The position numbers and the translations under genes are program-made. A model generated the notes under the pieces. That model saw nothing but the letters and a program-made list of their open reading frames with translations. It had not been told where the DNA came from and did no database searches. Source: Bifidobacterium aerophilum (GTDB taxonomy: Bacteria > Actinomycetota > Actinomycetes > Actinomycetales > Bifidobacteriaceae). From it: DNA of 64,000 bases. The number at the start of each line of letters is the position of its first letter. The stretch's first letter is position 1. Location: assembly GCF_010667685.1 (NCBI RefSeq), contig NZ_WHZW01000015.1, positions 27,265 to 91,264 of the forward strand. The letters are read 5' to 3'. This document shows positions 24,528-33,641 of this stretch, one piece after another.

Positions 24528-24586
24528 AAGGGTCATGAAGGGGCGCACCACCTCATAGGGTACGGCTGCTTCAGCGACCCTTTTTT
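24528..24586 (+). terminator. intrinsic terminator of the TPP-riboswitch leader
   Basis: AAGGGTC-AT-GAAG pairs with CTTC-AGC-GACCCTT, followed by TTTTTT. It ends 24 bp before thiS and is the likely OFF structure. Confidence 0.75.
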
Positions 24587-24610
24587 CATACGGACAGGAA
24601 GGGGACATCC

Positions 24611-24805
24611 ATGATCGTCAACGGTCAGGAGGAACAGATCGCCACGCCGATCAGCGTGACCGACCTCATCAAGGCGAAGGGCTTCGTGCCCGAGCGCGTC
24701 GCCGTCGAGGTGAACGGCGAGATCGTGCCGCGCGCCAAGCGCGCCGAAACCACGCTCAAGGGCACCGACACCGTCGAAATCGTCACGTTCGTGCAGGGCG
24801 GATGA
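24611..24805 (+). CDS. thiS: sulfur carrier protein ThiS
   Basis: ThiS carries sulfur as a C-terminal thiocarboxylate for thiazole synthesis. The 64-residue ubiquitin-fold protein begins MIVNGQEEQ and ends FVQGG. The terminal Gly-Gly is required for adenylation by ThiF. AGGAAGGGG precedes the ATG at 24611. It heads the thiS-thiF-thiG operon under the TPP riboswitch. A perfect 18-bp hairpin begins within its stop codon. Confidence 0.95.
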   Translation: MIVNGQEEQIATPISVTDLIKAKGFVPERVAVEVNGEIVPRAKRAETTLKGTDTVEIVTFVQGG

Positions 24806-24839
24806 TGTTGCGAAGCCTTACGGCTTCGCAACATCATCC
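24800..24839 (+). promoter_or_regulatory. perfect 18-bp hairpin between thiS and thiF
   Basis: GGATGATGTTGCGAAGCC (24800-24817) pairs exactly with GGCTTCGCAACATCATCC (24822-24839) around the loop TTAC. It overlaps the thiS stop codon. No T-tract follows, so it probably sets the relative levels of thiS and thiF rather than ending transcription. Confidence 0.8.
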
Positions 24840-24885
24840 CCAACCCACGTCTCAACCCAAACCAACGAAACTTTGGAGGCATCAT

Positions 24886-25611
24886 ATGCCGATCCCAGCA
24901 GGATTCACCCCATCCGCCACCGAGACGCAGACGGCCGCCCGTCAGGCCGCGTTCGACGCCGTGCCCGACCCGACGACGCTGGTCAGCCGCCATGAGATCC
25001 GCGACGCGCTGATCGAACGCCATACCGCGGCCGTGCAGGACAAGCTTGACGCCGCGCACGTCGCCATCGCCGGCTGCGGCGGCCTCGGCTCGACCGTCGC
25101 GGTCGCGCTGACCCGCATCGGCGTCGGCCATCTGCACCTGGTCGACTTCGACCGCGTCGACATGACCAATCTCAACCGTCAGCAGTATTTCCTCAAGGAC
25201 GTCGGCCAGTACAAGACCGAGGCTCTCAAGGCGAACCTCGCGCAGATCAACCCATTCGTCGACGTGCGCATCGACACGGTCAAGGTCACCGACGACAACG
25301 TCGTCGACCTGTTCGGCGACGCGGACATCATCTGCGAGGCGTTCGACGTTCCGGAGAACAAGACGCTGCTCGTCAACGCGGTGCTCGAACAGCTGCCGAA
25401 CACCAGGCTCGTGTCGGCGTCGGGCATGGCCGGTTTCCGCAGCTCGAACCTGATCTCGACCCGCCGCGTGTCGAAGAACTTCTACTTCTGCGGCGACGGA
25501 GAGACCGCCCCGAAGCCGGGTGCGGGCCTGATGGCGCCCCGTGTGGGCGTCGTCGCGTGCAGTGAGGCGAACATGATCACGCGGCTCATCCTCGGCGAAG
25601 AGGACGCGTAA
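24886..25611 (+). CDS. thiF: ThiF-family adenylyltransferase for ThiS
   Basis: ThiF adenylates the C terminus of ThiS with ATP. The 241-residue Rossmann-fold E1-like protein has the nucleotide motif [17 protein letters not shown] (about 62-78), the Asp/Arg/Lys set in [18 protein letters not shown], and a C-terminal [16 protein letters not shown]. The ATG at 24886 follows TTGGAGG by 6 nt; the open frame upstream runs through the hairpin and is not coding. The tail is short and lacks an obvious zinc-binding CxxC pair at the end, which is seen in many but not all ThiF. It lies between thiS and thiG. Confidence 0.92.
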   Translation: MPIPAGFTPSATETQTAARQAAFDAVPDPTTLVSRHEIRDALIERHTAAVQDKLDAAHVAIAGCGGLGSTVAVALTRIGVGHLHLVDFDRVDMTNLNRQQYFLKDVGQYKTEALKANLAQINPFVDVRIDTVKVTDDNVVDLFGDADIICEAFDVPENKTLLVNAVLEQLPNTRLVSASGMAGFRSSNLISTRRVSKNFYFCGDGETAPKPGAGLMAPRVGVVACSEANMITRLILGEEDA

Positions 25612-25654
25612 GGATCCGCGACCATCCGTCCGGATCCCAAGGAAAGGAGTATCC

Positions 25655-26536
25655 ATGACCACCACCGAACCCACGCTCGACGAACTCGTCGGCACCGCCA
25701 CGAACACCGCGCTGCTGCCGGAGCCGGACGCGCACGCCTACGATGCGATCGCGACCGGCGACGCCGATCCGCTCATCCTCGGCGGACACAAGTTCACGAG
25801 CCGGTTCATTCTCGGTTCGGGCCGTTACGACCTGAACCTCATCAAGGCCACGATCGAGAACGCGGGCACGCAGATCGTCACGATGGCGCTGCGCCGCTGC
25901 CGCACCACCGAGAACAACCTGCTCGACTACATCCCCAAGGGCATCACGATGCTGCCGAACACGTCGGGCGCGCGCAACGCGGAGGAGGCGGTGCGCATCG
26001 CGCGGCTCGCCCGTGAGGTGTGCCAGACCGATTTCGTGAAGGTCGAGATCGAGCATGAGACGAAGTACCTGCTGCCGGACAACGCGGAGACGATCCGCGC
26101 GACCGAGATGCTCGCGAAGGAAGGGTTCGTGGTGATGCCGTACATGTTCCCGGATCCGATCGCGGCGCGGCAGCTGGAGGATGCGGGCGCGGCGTGCGTG
26201 ATGCCGCTCGGCTCGCTGATCGGCTCGAACAAGGGCCTGCGCATGCGCGACTTCATCGAGGTGATCATTGCCAACGCGCACGTGCCGGTCATCATCGACG
26301 CGGGCATCGGCCGGCCGAGCCAGGCCGCCGAGGCGATGGAGATGGGCGCGGACGCGGTGATGGCGTACACGGCGATCGCCTCCGCGGGCAACATCCCGCT
26401 GATGGCGCGCGCGTTCAAGCACGCGATCGAGGCCGGCCGCGAGGCGTACCTGTCCGGACTCGGCACCGTGACCGAAGGCCACGCCGTGCCGTCCAGCCCG
26501 ACCAACGCCGCCGACTACCTCTCCCCCAGCAAGTAA
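25655..26536 (+). CDS. thiG: thiazole synthase ThiG
   Basis: ThiG forms the thiazole phosphate ring from 1-deoxy-D-xylulose 5-phosphate, dehydroglycine and ThiS thiocarboxylate. The 293-residue product has a ThiG barrel from about residue 38. Features are [40 protein letters not shown], the active Lys in FVKVEIE, and [23 protein letters not shown] (named here by ends). An N-terminal extension of about 35 residues (Asp/Ala-rich) is longer than in typical ThiG. GGAAAGGAG precedes the ATG at 25655. It ends the operon before repeat array B. Confidence 0.95.
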   Translation: MTTTEPTLDELVGTATNTALLPEPDAHAYDAIATGDADPLILGGHKFTSRFILGSGRYDLNLIKATIENAGTQIVTMALRRCRTTENNLLDYIPKGITMLPNTSGARNAEEAVRIARLAREVCQTDFVKVEIEHETKYLLPDNAETIRATEMLAKEGFVVMPYMFPDPIAARQLEDAGAACVMPLGSLIGSNKGLRMRDFIEVIIANAHVPVIIDAGIGRPSQAAEAMEMGADAVMAYTAIASAGNIPLMARAFKHAIEAGREAYLSGLGTVTEGHAVPSSPTNAADYLSPSK

Positions 26537-26567
26537 ATCGTCCGGGTGGCTTCCGTCATCCGTCGCC

Positions 26568-26801
26568 GGCCATAACTGAATCCACGTTGAACATTCCCGA
26601 CTCAATCATGGCCGCCGTTTTCTCCATACAGACCGTAACCGAGTCCGCGATCATCACACTCGACTCAGTTACGGTCTTTTCCGTTCCCACGACGACCGTA
26701 ACTGAGTCCACAGCCAACATTTCGTCCCGTGTACGGTCGTTATCAGACAAAAAACGGCCGTAAGTGAGTCCGCCATGTGCGGCATGGACTCACTTACGGC
26801 C
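26568..26801. repeat. palindromic repeat array B (4 units, about 62 bp period)
   Basis: Units at 26568-26613, 26631-26676, 26693-26738 (degenerate) and 26756-26801 share the form GRCCRTAACTGARTCC...GACTCAGTTACGGYC. They fill the gap between convergent thiG and the amino-acid permease and may serve as bidirectional terminators. Array A and C are the same family. Confidence 0.85.
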
Positions 26802-26818
26802 GGCACCGGGCATCCCGC

Positions 26819-28345
26819 CTACCTGCCCAATGCCTCCTTGAGGTCGCGCGACTGGAACCGTTCGTGCAGCAGGCAATACCCGCCGAACACCGCCAGCCAC
26901 ACGAGGCCCGCGATGGCGGAACCGCGCGTGTCATCCGCAAGGAACAGCGTGCAGTACACGAACACGAAGAACGCGATCGCCAGCGTATTGGTGAACTTCC
27001 ACGCCGGCATCACGAAACCGTCCGCAATGAAGTCGGCGGAACGGCGGTAGCGACGGTGCGCGATCATCGTCAGCGTGTAGATGAAGATGATCACCGCAGA
27101 GGACGCGGATGCGAACAGCACGAACGCGCCGGAGACGCCCGGGATCGCGTTGATGACCGGAGACAGCAGGATCAGCGCCGCGGACACGAGGATCGCGCGC
27201 GCCGGAACCTGCCGGCTCGACACCTTGCCGATCTTCTGGAACGTCGGCGATTCGGACTCGATCGCCAGCTGGTACAGGTGGCGTCCGGCCGAGTACAGCA
27301 ACGAGTTCAGCGCGGAGGACGCGGCGGTGATCACCACGAAGAACACGAGCGCGGCGGCCCACTTGAGGCCCGCGTACTGGAACACCATGATGAACGGCGA
27401 CGCGAACGAGCCATCCGCGTTCGGCTTGAACGTGGTCCACGGCACGATCGCCATGATCGCGAGCAGCGCGCCCACGTAGAAGATGAGCACGCGCACGATG
27501 ATCTCGTTGACGGCCTTCGGCAGCACCTTGCGCGGGTTCTGCGTTTCGGAGACGGTCACGCCCACGAACTCGATCATCTCGTACGCGTAGAACACCATCT
27601 GGAAGCTCATGAGGAACGCGAGCCAGCCGTTCGGCGCGATGGAGAAGTTGTTCGTCAGGTTGTCGAGTCCCGCATGGCCGGCCGGCGACGCGGCGTCCTG
27701 TCCGGTGATCTGCACGGCGTCGTAGTGGTAGCCGATCACGACCATGACGACCGCGGTGGCGATCATCGCGCAGATCAGCGTGATCTTGATCATCGAGAAC
27801 CAGAATTCCGCTTCGCCGAACGCTTTGACGGCGATGAGGTTGATGGTGACGAGCGCGGCGAGGAAGCACAGTTCGATCAGCCATTTCCAGTGGATCAGGT
27901 TGATGCCGAACGTGTCGAAGAACGTGATGAAGTACGTGGAGACGGCCGTGATCTCGCTCATGCCGATGAGCACGAGCACGATCCAGTACGACCAGCCGGC
28001 GAATTTGCCCCAGCCGTTGCCGAGATAGCGTTTGATGAAGTTGATGAACGTGTGCTGGCTCGGGTCGCGGTACATGAGTTCGCCGATGGCCCGCATGAGC
28101 AGGAACATGATGATGCCGACCGCGATGTACACGAAGATGATGCTCGGACCGGTCAACGCGATGGACTTGCCGGAACCGAGGAACAGGCCGGTGCCGATCG
28201 TGCCGCCGATGGCGATGAACTGGACGTGGCGGTTGTTCAGGCCGCGGGCCATCTGATTGTCCTTGTCGAGATTCTCGACCGATGTAAGGGTGCCGGTGCC
28301 GTCGGATGATGAACCGTTCGGCTGGGCGCTCTGGGATTTGCTCAT
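26819..28345 (-). CDS. amino-acid permease (APC/AAT family)
   Basis: This is a proton-linked amino-acid importer in the cytoplasmic membrane. The 508-residue product has a 35-residue Ser/Gly-rich N-terminal tail and about twelve membrane helices. The APC hallmark AIGGTIGTGLFLGSGKSI lies near the first helix, and GPSIIFVYIAVGIIMFLLMRAIGELMY follows (named by ends GPSIIF and IGELMY). The substrate cannot be fixed from sequence; D-Ala/D-Ser/Gly, Lys or aromatic specificities occur in this family. It is single and ends convergently at array B. GAAGCAGG stands before the ATG at 28345. Confidence 0.9.
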   Translation of the reverse strand: MSKSQSAQPNGSSSDGTGTLTSVENLDKDNQMARGLNNRHVQFIAIGGTIGTGLFLGSGKSIALTGPSIIFVYIAVGIIMFLLMRAIGELMYRDPSQHTFINFIKRYLGNGWGKFAGWSYWIVLVLIGMSEITAVSTYFITFFDTFGINLIHWKWLIELCFLAALVTINLIAVKAFGEAEFWFSMIKITLICAMIATAVVMVVIGYHYDAVQITGQDAASPAGHAGLDNLTNNFSIAPNGWLAFLMSFQMVFYAYEMIEFVGVTVSETQNPRKVLPKAVNEIIVRVLIFYVGALLAIMAIVPWTTFKPNADGSFASPFIMVFQYAGLKWAAALVFFVVITAASSALNSLLYSAGRHLYQLAIESESPTFQKIGKVSSRQVPARAILVSAALILLSPVINAIPGVSGAFVLFASASSAVIIFIYTLTMIAHRRYRRSADFIADGFVMPAWKFTNTLAIAFFVFVYCTLFLADDTRGSAIAGLVWLAVFGGYCLLHERFQSRDLKEALGR

Positions 28346-28454
28346 GTTCTACCTGCTTCTTTCAATAACAGGTTCAAACTGTAGCATCGAGCATGTTACG
28401 ACAACAGGGGCGGTTCAATGATCCGACGTGACGATATCGTGCGCATTTCCCCCA

Positions 28455-28476
28455 AAAGTTCAATTCGTTGAACTTT
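28455..28476. terminator. UUCG-capped hairpin between permease and FtsX gene
   Basis: AAAGTTCAA-TTCG-TTGAACTTT is a perfect 9-bp stem with the very stable UUCG tetraloop. It lies in the 372-bp gap that holds CTCCCCT-type repeats and the poly-C tract. Confidence 0.6.
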
Positions 28477-28493
28477 CGCGCAACCAGCCCCTC

Positions 28494-28688
<195 letters not shown>

Positions 28689-28717
28689 ACCCGCCACGCG
28701 AAACCCCACCCTTCCCC

Positions 28718-31700
28718 TCACTCCACGCTTTTGAGCGACACCGCCGGGTCGATGCGGTCGAGCACCGGATTGGTGAACAGCTGCACGAACAGGGCGAAGA
28801 CGAGCGTGACCCCGGCGGCGATCGCATAGCTGACCCAGCGCACGCTCACCTCGAAGTACATGCCGGGCATGGCGAGCGCCGCCGTGAGCAGGCCGCCCAC
28901 CCATCGCCCGACCGGCAGGCCGACGATCACGCCGATCACGGTCAGGATCATCATCTCGCGGTTCACGTACCGGTGCACTTCGCGGTCGTAGAAGCCGAGC
29001 ACCTTGAGCGTGGCCATTTCGCGCACGCGTTCGGACACGTTCGTGTTCGCCAGCGTGAACAGCACCACGAGCGCCAGTCCGCCGGCCAACGCCACGATGA
29101 GCGCCACCACGGCTCCCATGAGGTCGAAGCTGAAGCTGCGCTGCAGCTTGGCCGTGCTTGCGACGCTCAGCACGGCCGCGTCCTTGGCGAGCCGTTCGGC
29201 ATAGGCGATCTGCTCGTCGTCGGAACCGTCATACCGTGCGAACACCGTGTTCAGTTTCACTCCGTCGACCACGGTCGCTTCAGTGTCAGTGGAGGCAGTG
29301 TCAACCCCGCCGACGGCCGATCCGCTGTTGCCATCCGTTTTCCCGGCCGTGGTTGAACCGGATGAGGTGCCGGAATCGCTCGAACCATCGGAATCCCGCG
29401 AATCCGCAACCGAATCATCAGTACCCGCATCGTCCCCGCCGAAGAACTTCTGGTAGTCGGAGGTCAGCACGTACACGTCCGCGCCGATCACCGACCGGCT
29501 GACGTTCACGACACGCACCTGCTTACGCTGCGCCTCGCCGTTTTTGAGCGTAATCAGGTCCCCTGCCCGCACGCCAAGCGCATTCGCCGCGCTCTGCGAG
29601 ACGATCACGCCGTTCGCCCGGCCGTTCTCGAAATTATCCATGCGGATCGGCAGACCGTCCGAAACCGAACGCAGATCGGCGATGCGATCCATCGCGGATC
29701 CGTTCGGCACGGTGACGATCTGCACGGTTTCCGTCTCGTCCATACCGGTCGTGATCTCGCCGTTTTCGACCCTCGCCAATGCAAACGACCTGGACGAATC
29801 GTCGATCGCGCCGTCGCCGCGCAACCGGTCAAGCACTGTTGACACGTCGTTATGATCCGCCACGACCATGAGGTCGTACCGGTACACGTCCTGGTACTGC
29901 GTGACCGGCAGCGCGTCCACCGTATCGCTGATCGCCAGGCCGCATACGATGAGCGCGGTGCAGCCGGCCACGCCGCCGACCGTCATGATCAGCCGCGACT
30001 TGAACCGCACGAGGTTGCGCACGGTGACCTTGTTGAGGAATTTCATGCGCTTCCAGATCGGCGTGACGCGTTCCAGCAGCACGCGCGACCCGGCCCGCGG
30101 CGCTTTCGGCCGCATGAGTTCGGCCGGCGTCTGCCGCAGTTCGCCCGCGCACGCGACGGCCGTGGCCGCGACCACGCCGACGACGAACAGCGCGATACCG
30201 GCCGACCCGTACAGCCAGTCGTATTCGAACCGCACGCCGGGCACCATATACAGTCCCTGCAGCACGATCAGCAGGAACGCGGGAATCCCGATGAATCCGG
30301 CGATCAGGCCGAGTCCGCCGCCGATCAGGCAGGCAAGCGCGGCGAACAGCACGTACCGCATCGAGATCGCGAACGGCCCGTAGCCGAGGCCGACGTAGGT
30401 GCCGATGAGCCCGCGCTCCTCCTCGACCATGCGCGTCATCGTGGTCAGACTCATAAGCACGGCGACGAGCAGGAACACGACCGGGAACGCGCGGCCGATC
30501 GACTCGATCGAGCTCAGGTCGGATTTGATCGCGCTGAATCCGCCGATCGCGGAGCGGGTCTGCACGTACCAGCGGGCGACGGCGATGTCGTCGATGCGCC
30601 GCTGCTGTTTGGCGAACTCGGTTTCGGCGTCCTGCTTGCTCTGGTCGAGTTTGTTCTGCGCTTCGGTGAGTTTCTTCTCGCCGTCCGCGAGCTTGTCTGC
30701 GGCCGTTTTCAGTTGCTTGCGCCCGTCGGCGAGCTGTTTGCGGCCGTCCTTGAGTTTGGCTTCCTGCTCGTCGAGTTGGGCGGACAGTTGCGTGATCTTG
30801 TTCGCGCCGGTTTCGATTTCCGCGGACCGGCTTTCGAGTTGTGCGCGGGCGTCGGCGGATTCGCGTTCCTTGACGGCCAGGTCGGCGTCCTGTTGGTCGA
30901 GCTTGGCTTGCGCGGGGACGATGGTCGACTCGAGCGTGGCGGTGAGCTGGTCGCGTTGCCGTTCGAGCTGCGTGCGTTGGGTTTGCAGTTCGGCTCGGCG
31001 GGCGGACAGTTGCGCGGTGATGTCGGCGATGGCGTCGGCCGTGGGCTTGGCGGGCGCGTCGATGCCGAGTTCGGCGAGCGCCTTGCGGATCCGCTCCCAT
31101 TGTTTGTCGGAATCGTTGACGACTGACGCATCGCCGGCCCCGGGGTCGCTCGTCGGCAACGCGGCGATCTCCCGCGTGACCTGGTCGATGGCGGCGATCG
31201 TCGCGGTCGCTTGTTCGATGCTTTGCTTGGCTTGCGCGATGCCTTGGTCGATCGGCTTGCGTTTGGCGTCGAGCTGGTTTTGCGCGGCGTCGAGCTGTTT
31301 GCGGGCGTCGGCCAGTTGCGAGGCCGCGTCGTCGAGCTGTTTGCGCGATGCCGTGATCTGCGCACGACCGTCCTCGATCTGCTGGCGTGACTTGTCGAGC
31401 CGTTTGCGACCGTCGGCGATCTGCTGTTCGCCGTCCTTGATTTCGGATTCGCTCGTATCCAGTTTCGCCCGGTTTTTATCGTATTCGACGCGGGCGGAGA
31501 CGAGGTCGGAACGGTTTTTGTCGATGGTGTCCTGCGCGTCGTCGAAACGTTGCTGGGCGTCGGCTTTGGCCTTGTCGAGCTTGGCCTGAGCGGCGTCGAC
31601 GAGCTGGCGGCGGCGTGCCTTCTGCCGTGAGGTCTGCACGGTGTCTGTGATGCGGTCGGCCACGTCGCGGATCAGATTGTCGTAGTCGGAGCCGAACGAG

Positions 31701-32644
31701 TTCTCCTGCTCGCTGCCGTCCACGGTGAGGCTGATCGCCGTGTAGATGTTGCCGGTCACGCCGTCGCTCGGCGCGAAGAACGCATAGTCGGAGGCGAGGG
31801 TCTGGCGGAACGCTTCGGAGCCGATGCCGTCCGGGTTGCTGACGTCCTTCGGGTCGATGACTTCGCCGACGATCGTCAGTTCGGTCGGGAACTGCGGGGA
31901 CTGCTCGGCGGATTCCGTGGACGTATCCGTGTCATCCGCGGACGCCGTATCCTTGCCATCCGCGTCGTTGGATGCTTCGCCCGTGCCGGAACCGGCCGAC
32001 TCGTCTCCCGTGCCGGAACCACTCGATGTGGCGCGCTCGCTCGGCGTCACGGTCAGCGTATCGCCGATCGCATGTCCGCTGTCCATCAGGAATTTCTTCG
32101 TGACCGCGATCTCGCCGGCCTTGTCGGGCAGGCGGCCGTCCTGCACGTACGGCCGGTCGAGGCCGTTCACGCCGATTTCGTTGATCGTCACGGTTTTGTC
32201 GGCGCCATCGACCGAGACGGCGACGCTCTGGCTGCGTTCCGGCTGCACGGTGTTCACGCCTTCGATGCCGCGCAGCGCGTCCACGTCGTCGTCGGTCAGT
32301 CCGAGCGTCGACATCACCTGGATGTCGTGCAGTCCCTGCGCGTCGTAGAAGCGGTCGGCGGCGCGGAACATGTCGCGGCAGCCCGCGTAGATGCCGGTCA
32401 GCACGGCCACGCCGAGCAGCGAGATCACGGCGATCGACACGAACCGCCGCCATCCGCGCAGCCAGCAGCGCAGCGTGTCCCTGGCGAACGCGGCCGACAT
32501 ACCGCGCCCGCGGGTGCCGGTCGAACCACCGGCACCGGGCAGGCCGGCGTATCCGGTCGATCCGGCGCGCTCATATGCTGAATCCGCGTCGGACACGTCG
32601 CCCAGCGCGTCTTCCAGTTCCTCGTCCTGCTCCCGCCGTGCCAT
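28718..32644 (-). CDS. FtsX-family ABC transporter permease with long coiled-coil domain
   Basis: This is the membrane half of a LolD/MacB-like system with the ATPase encoded directly upstream. The 1308-residue product has a first membrane helix at about 68-88, a large extracellular domain, and then about 350 residues rich in Ala, Asp, Gln and Arg with heptad-like repeats (about 345-700, long coiled coil). FtsX-type membrane helices near 740-870 and a second set at the C terminus (VALIVALAGGLALVVLFTLANT) follow. The coiled coil is not found in standard FtsX/LolCE. The ATG at 32644 is 5 bp past the ATPase stop. The function, such as surface remodelling or polypeptide release, is not known. Acidic Ser/Asp tracts are present. 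Confidence 0.85.
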   Translation of the reverse strand: MARREQDEELEDALGDVSDADSAYERAGSTGYAGLPGAGGSTGTRGRGMSAAFARDTLRCWLRGWRRFVSIAVISLLGVAVLTGIYAGCRDMFRAADRFYDAQGLHDIQVMSTLGLTDDDVDALRGIEGVNTVQPERSQSVAVSVDGADKTVTINEIGVNGLDRPYVQDGRLPDKAGEIAVTKKFLMDSGHAIGDTLTVTPSERATSSGSGTGDESAGSGTGEASNDADGKDTASADDTDTSTESAEQSPQFPTELTIVGEVIDPKDVSNPDGIGSEAFRQTLASDYAFFAPSDGVTGNIYTAISLTVDGSEQENSFGSDYDNLIRDVADRITDTVQTSRQKARRRQLVDAAQAKLDKAKADAQQRFDDAQDTIDKNRSDLVSARVEYDKNRAKLDTSESEIKDGEQQIADGRKRLDKSRQQIEDGRAQITASRKQLDDAASQLADARKQLDAAQNQLDAKRKPIDQGIAQAKQSIEQATATIAAIDQVTREIAALPTSDPGAGDASVVNDSDKQWERIRKALAELGIDAPAKPTADAIADITAQLSARRAELQTQRTQLERQRDQLTATLESTIVPAQAKLDQQDADLAVKERESADARAQLESRSAEIETGANKITQLSAQLDEQEAKLKDGRKQLADGRKQLKTAADKLADGEKKLTEAQNKLDQSKQDAETEFAKQQRRIDDIAVARWYVQTRSAIGGFSAIKSDLSSIESIGRAFPVVFLLVAVLMSLTTMTRMVEEERGLIGTYVGLGYGPFAISMRYVLFAALACLIGGGLGLIAGFIGIPAFLLIVLQGLYMVPGVRFEYDWLYGSAGIALFVVGVVAATAVACAGELRQTPAELMRPKAPRAGSRVLLERVTPIWKRMKFLNKVTVRNLVRFKSRLIMTVGGVAGCTALIVCGLAISDTVDALPVTQYQDVYRYDLMVVADHNDVSTVLDRLRGDGAIDDSSRSFALARVENGEITTGMDETETVQIVTVPNGSAMDRIADLRSVSDGLPIRMDNFENGRANGVIVSQSAANALGVRAGDLITLKNGEAQRKQVRVVNVSRSVIGADVYVLTSDYQKFFGGDDAGTDDSVADSRDSDGSSDSGTSSGSTTAGKTDGNSGSAVGGVDTASTDTEATVVDGVKLNTVFARYDGSDDEQIAYAERLAKDAAVLSVASTAKLQRSFSFDLMGAVVALIVALAGGLALVVLFTLANTNVSERVREMATLKVLGFYDREVHRYVNREMMILTVIGVIVGLPVGRWVGGLLTAALAMPGMYFEVSVRWVSYAIAAGVTLVFALFVQLFTNPVLDRIDPAVSLKSVE

Positions 32645-32649
32645 CGCGA

Positions 32650-33351
32650 TCACCACTCGATCTGCGAGATCGACGTCGGCGCGGGGTTCACGTCCTCGCT
32701 GGTCACGCGTCCGGAACGGAATCGGATCACCTTGTGCGCCATCGGCGCGAGCGCGGAATTGTGCGTGATGATCATGACCGTCATGCCTTCCGCCGTGCAG
32801 ATGTCCTGCAGCAGTTGCAGCACTTCCTTGCCGGTTTCGTAGTCGAGCGCACCGGTCGGCTCATCGCACAGCAGCAGTTTCGGTTTCTTCGCGATCGCGC
32901 GGGCGATCGACACGCGCTGCTGTTCGCCGCCGGACAGCTGCGCGGGGAAGTTGTTCAGACGGTCGGCAAGTCCGACCTTGCGCAACGTTTCGGCCGGGTC
33001 AAAATGGTCAGGGCAGATCTGCGACGCGAGTTCGACGTTTTCGAGCGCGGTCAGGTTCGGCACGAGATTGTAGAACTGGAAGACGAAGCCGATGTCGTTG
33101 CGACGGTAGGTGATGAGGTCGCGTTTGCGCAGGTCGGTGATGTCGCGGCCGCCGACGATCACGCGGCCGTCCGTGGCCGTGTCCATGCCGCCGAGGATGT
33201 TGAGCGCCGTGGTCTTGCCGGCGCCGGACTGGCCGAGGATGACGGTCAGCTCGCCCTGGTCGGCGGTGAACGTCGCCCCGTCGAGCGCGCGGATCGACGA
33301 GGAACCGGCCGGATACTCCTTGACCACCTGGTCGAATTCGATATACGCCAT
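32650..33351 (-). CDS. ABC transporter ATP-binding protein (LolD/MacB/FtsE type)
   Basis: This is the ATPase partner of the long FtsX-type permease. The 233-residue product has Walker [15 protein letters not shown], signature [18 protein letters not shown], Walker [20 protein letters not shown] (named by CDEPTGALD) and a His switch in MIITHNSAL. The ATG at 33351 has CGGGAG 5 nt upstream; an ATG five codons earlier is worse placed. Its stop (32650) is 5 bp from the permease start, so the two are translationally coupled. It is monocistronic otherwise. Confidence 0.9.
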   Translation of the reverse strand: MAYIEFDQVVKEYPAGSSSIRALDGATFTADQGELTVILGQSGAGKTTALNILGGMDTATDGRVIVGGRDITDLRKRDLITYRRNDIGFVFQFYNLVPNLTALENVELASQICPDHFDPAETLRKVGLADRLNNFPAQLSGGEQQRVSIARAIAKKPKLLLCDEPTGALDYETGKEVLQLLQDICTAEGMTVMIITHNSALAPMAHKVIRFRSGRVTSEDVNPAPTSISQIEW

Positions 33352-33590
33352 CGCATCTCCCGTCATCTGCCCGCCGGGACGCGCCTTCGCGTCCCGGCAG
33401 CCGAATCAGCCGCGCGCAAACCAGCCGCGGCATAGTCCTACATCCTATTTAACTCCCCCGCGACGAAAACGGAACTCCCACACGCGGAAGCCCTCGCAAA
33501 CGGCAATCTGCCAGCGCTGGCAGTCGCAGACCGCAAACGACCGCCATAAGAGACAGATCTTGCCACCATTCAGCGGCATATAGTAAGGTA

Positions 33591-33620
33591 TACTTTAGTA
33601 ATATTTACTTTACTAAAGTA
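33591..33620 (+). promoter_or_regulatory. AT-rich 11-bp inverted repeat before ATPase gene
   Basis: TACTTTAGTAA (33591-33601) and TTACTAAAGTA (33610-33620) are perfect inverted copies around 8 nt. TAGTAAGGTATAC just upstream is a third partial copy. It stands 21 bp before the ATG at 33642, inside the probable promoter, and its AT content is unlike the rest of the window. It fits an operator or autoregulatory site. Confidence 0.6.
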
Positions 33621-33641
33621 ACACGCAGAAGAGGAACCGTC

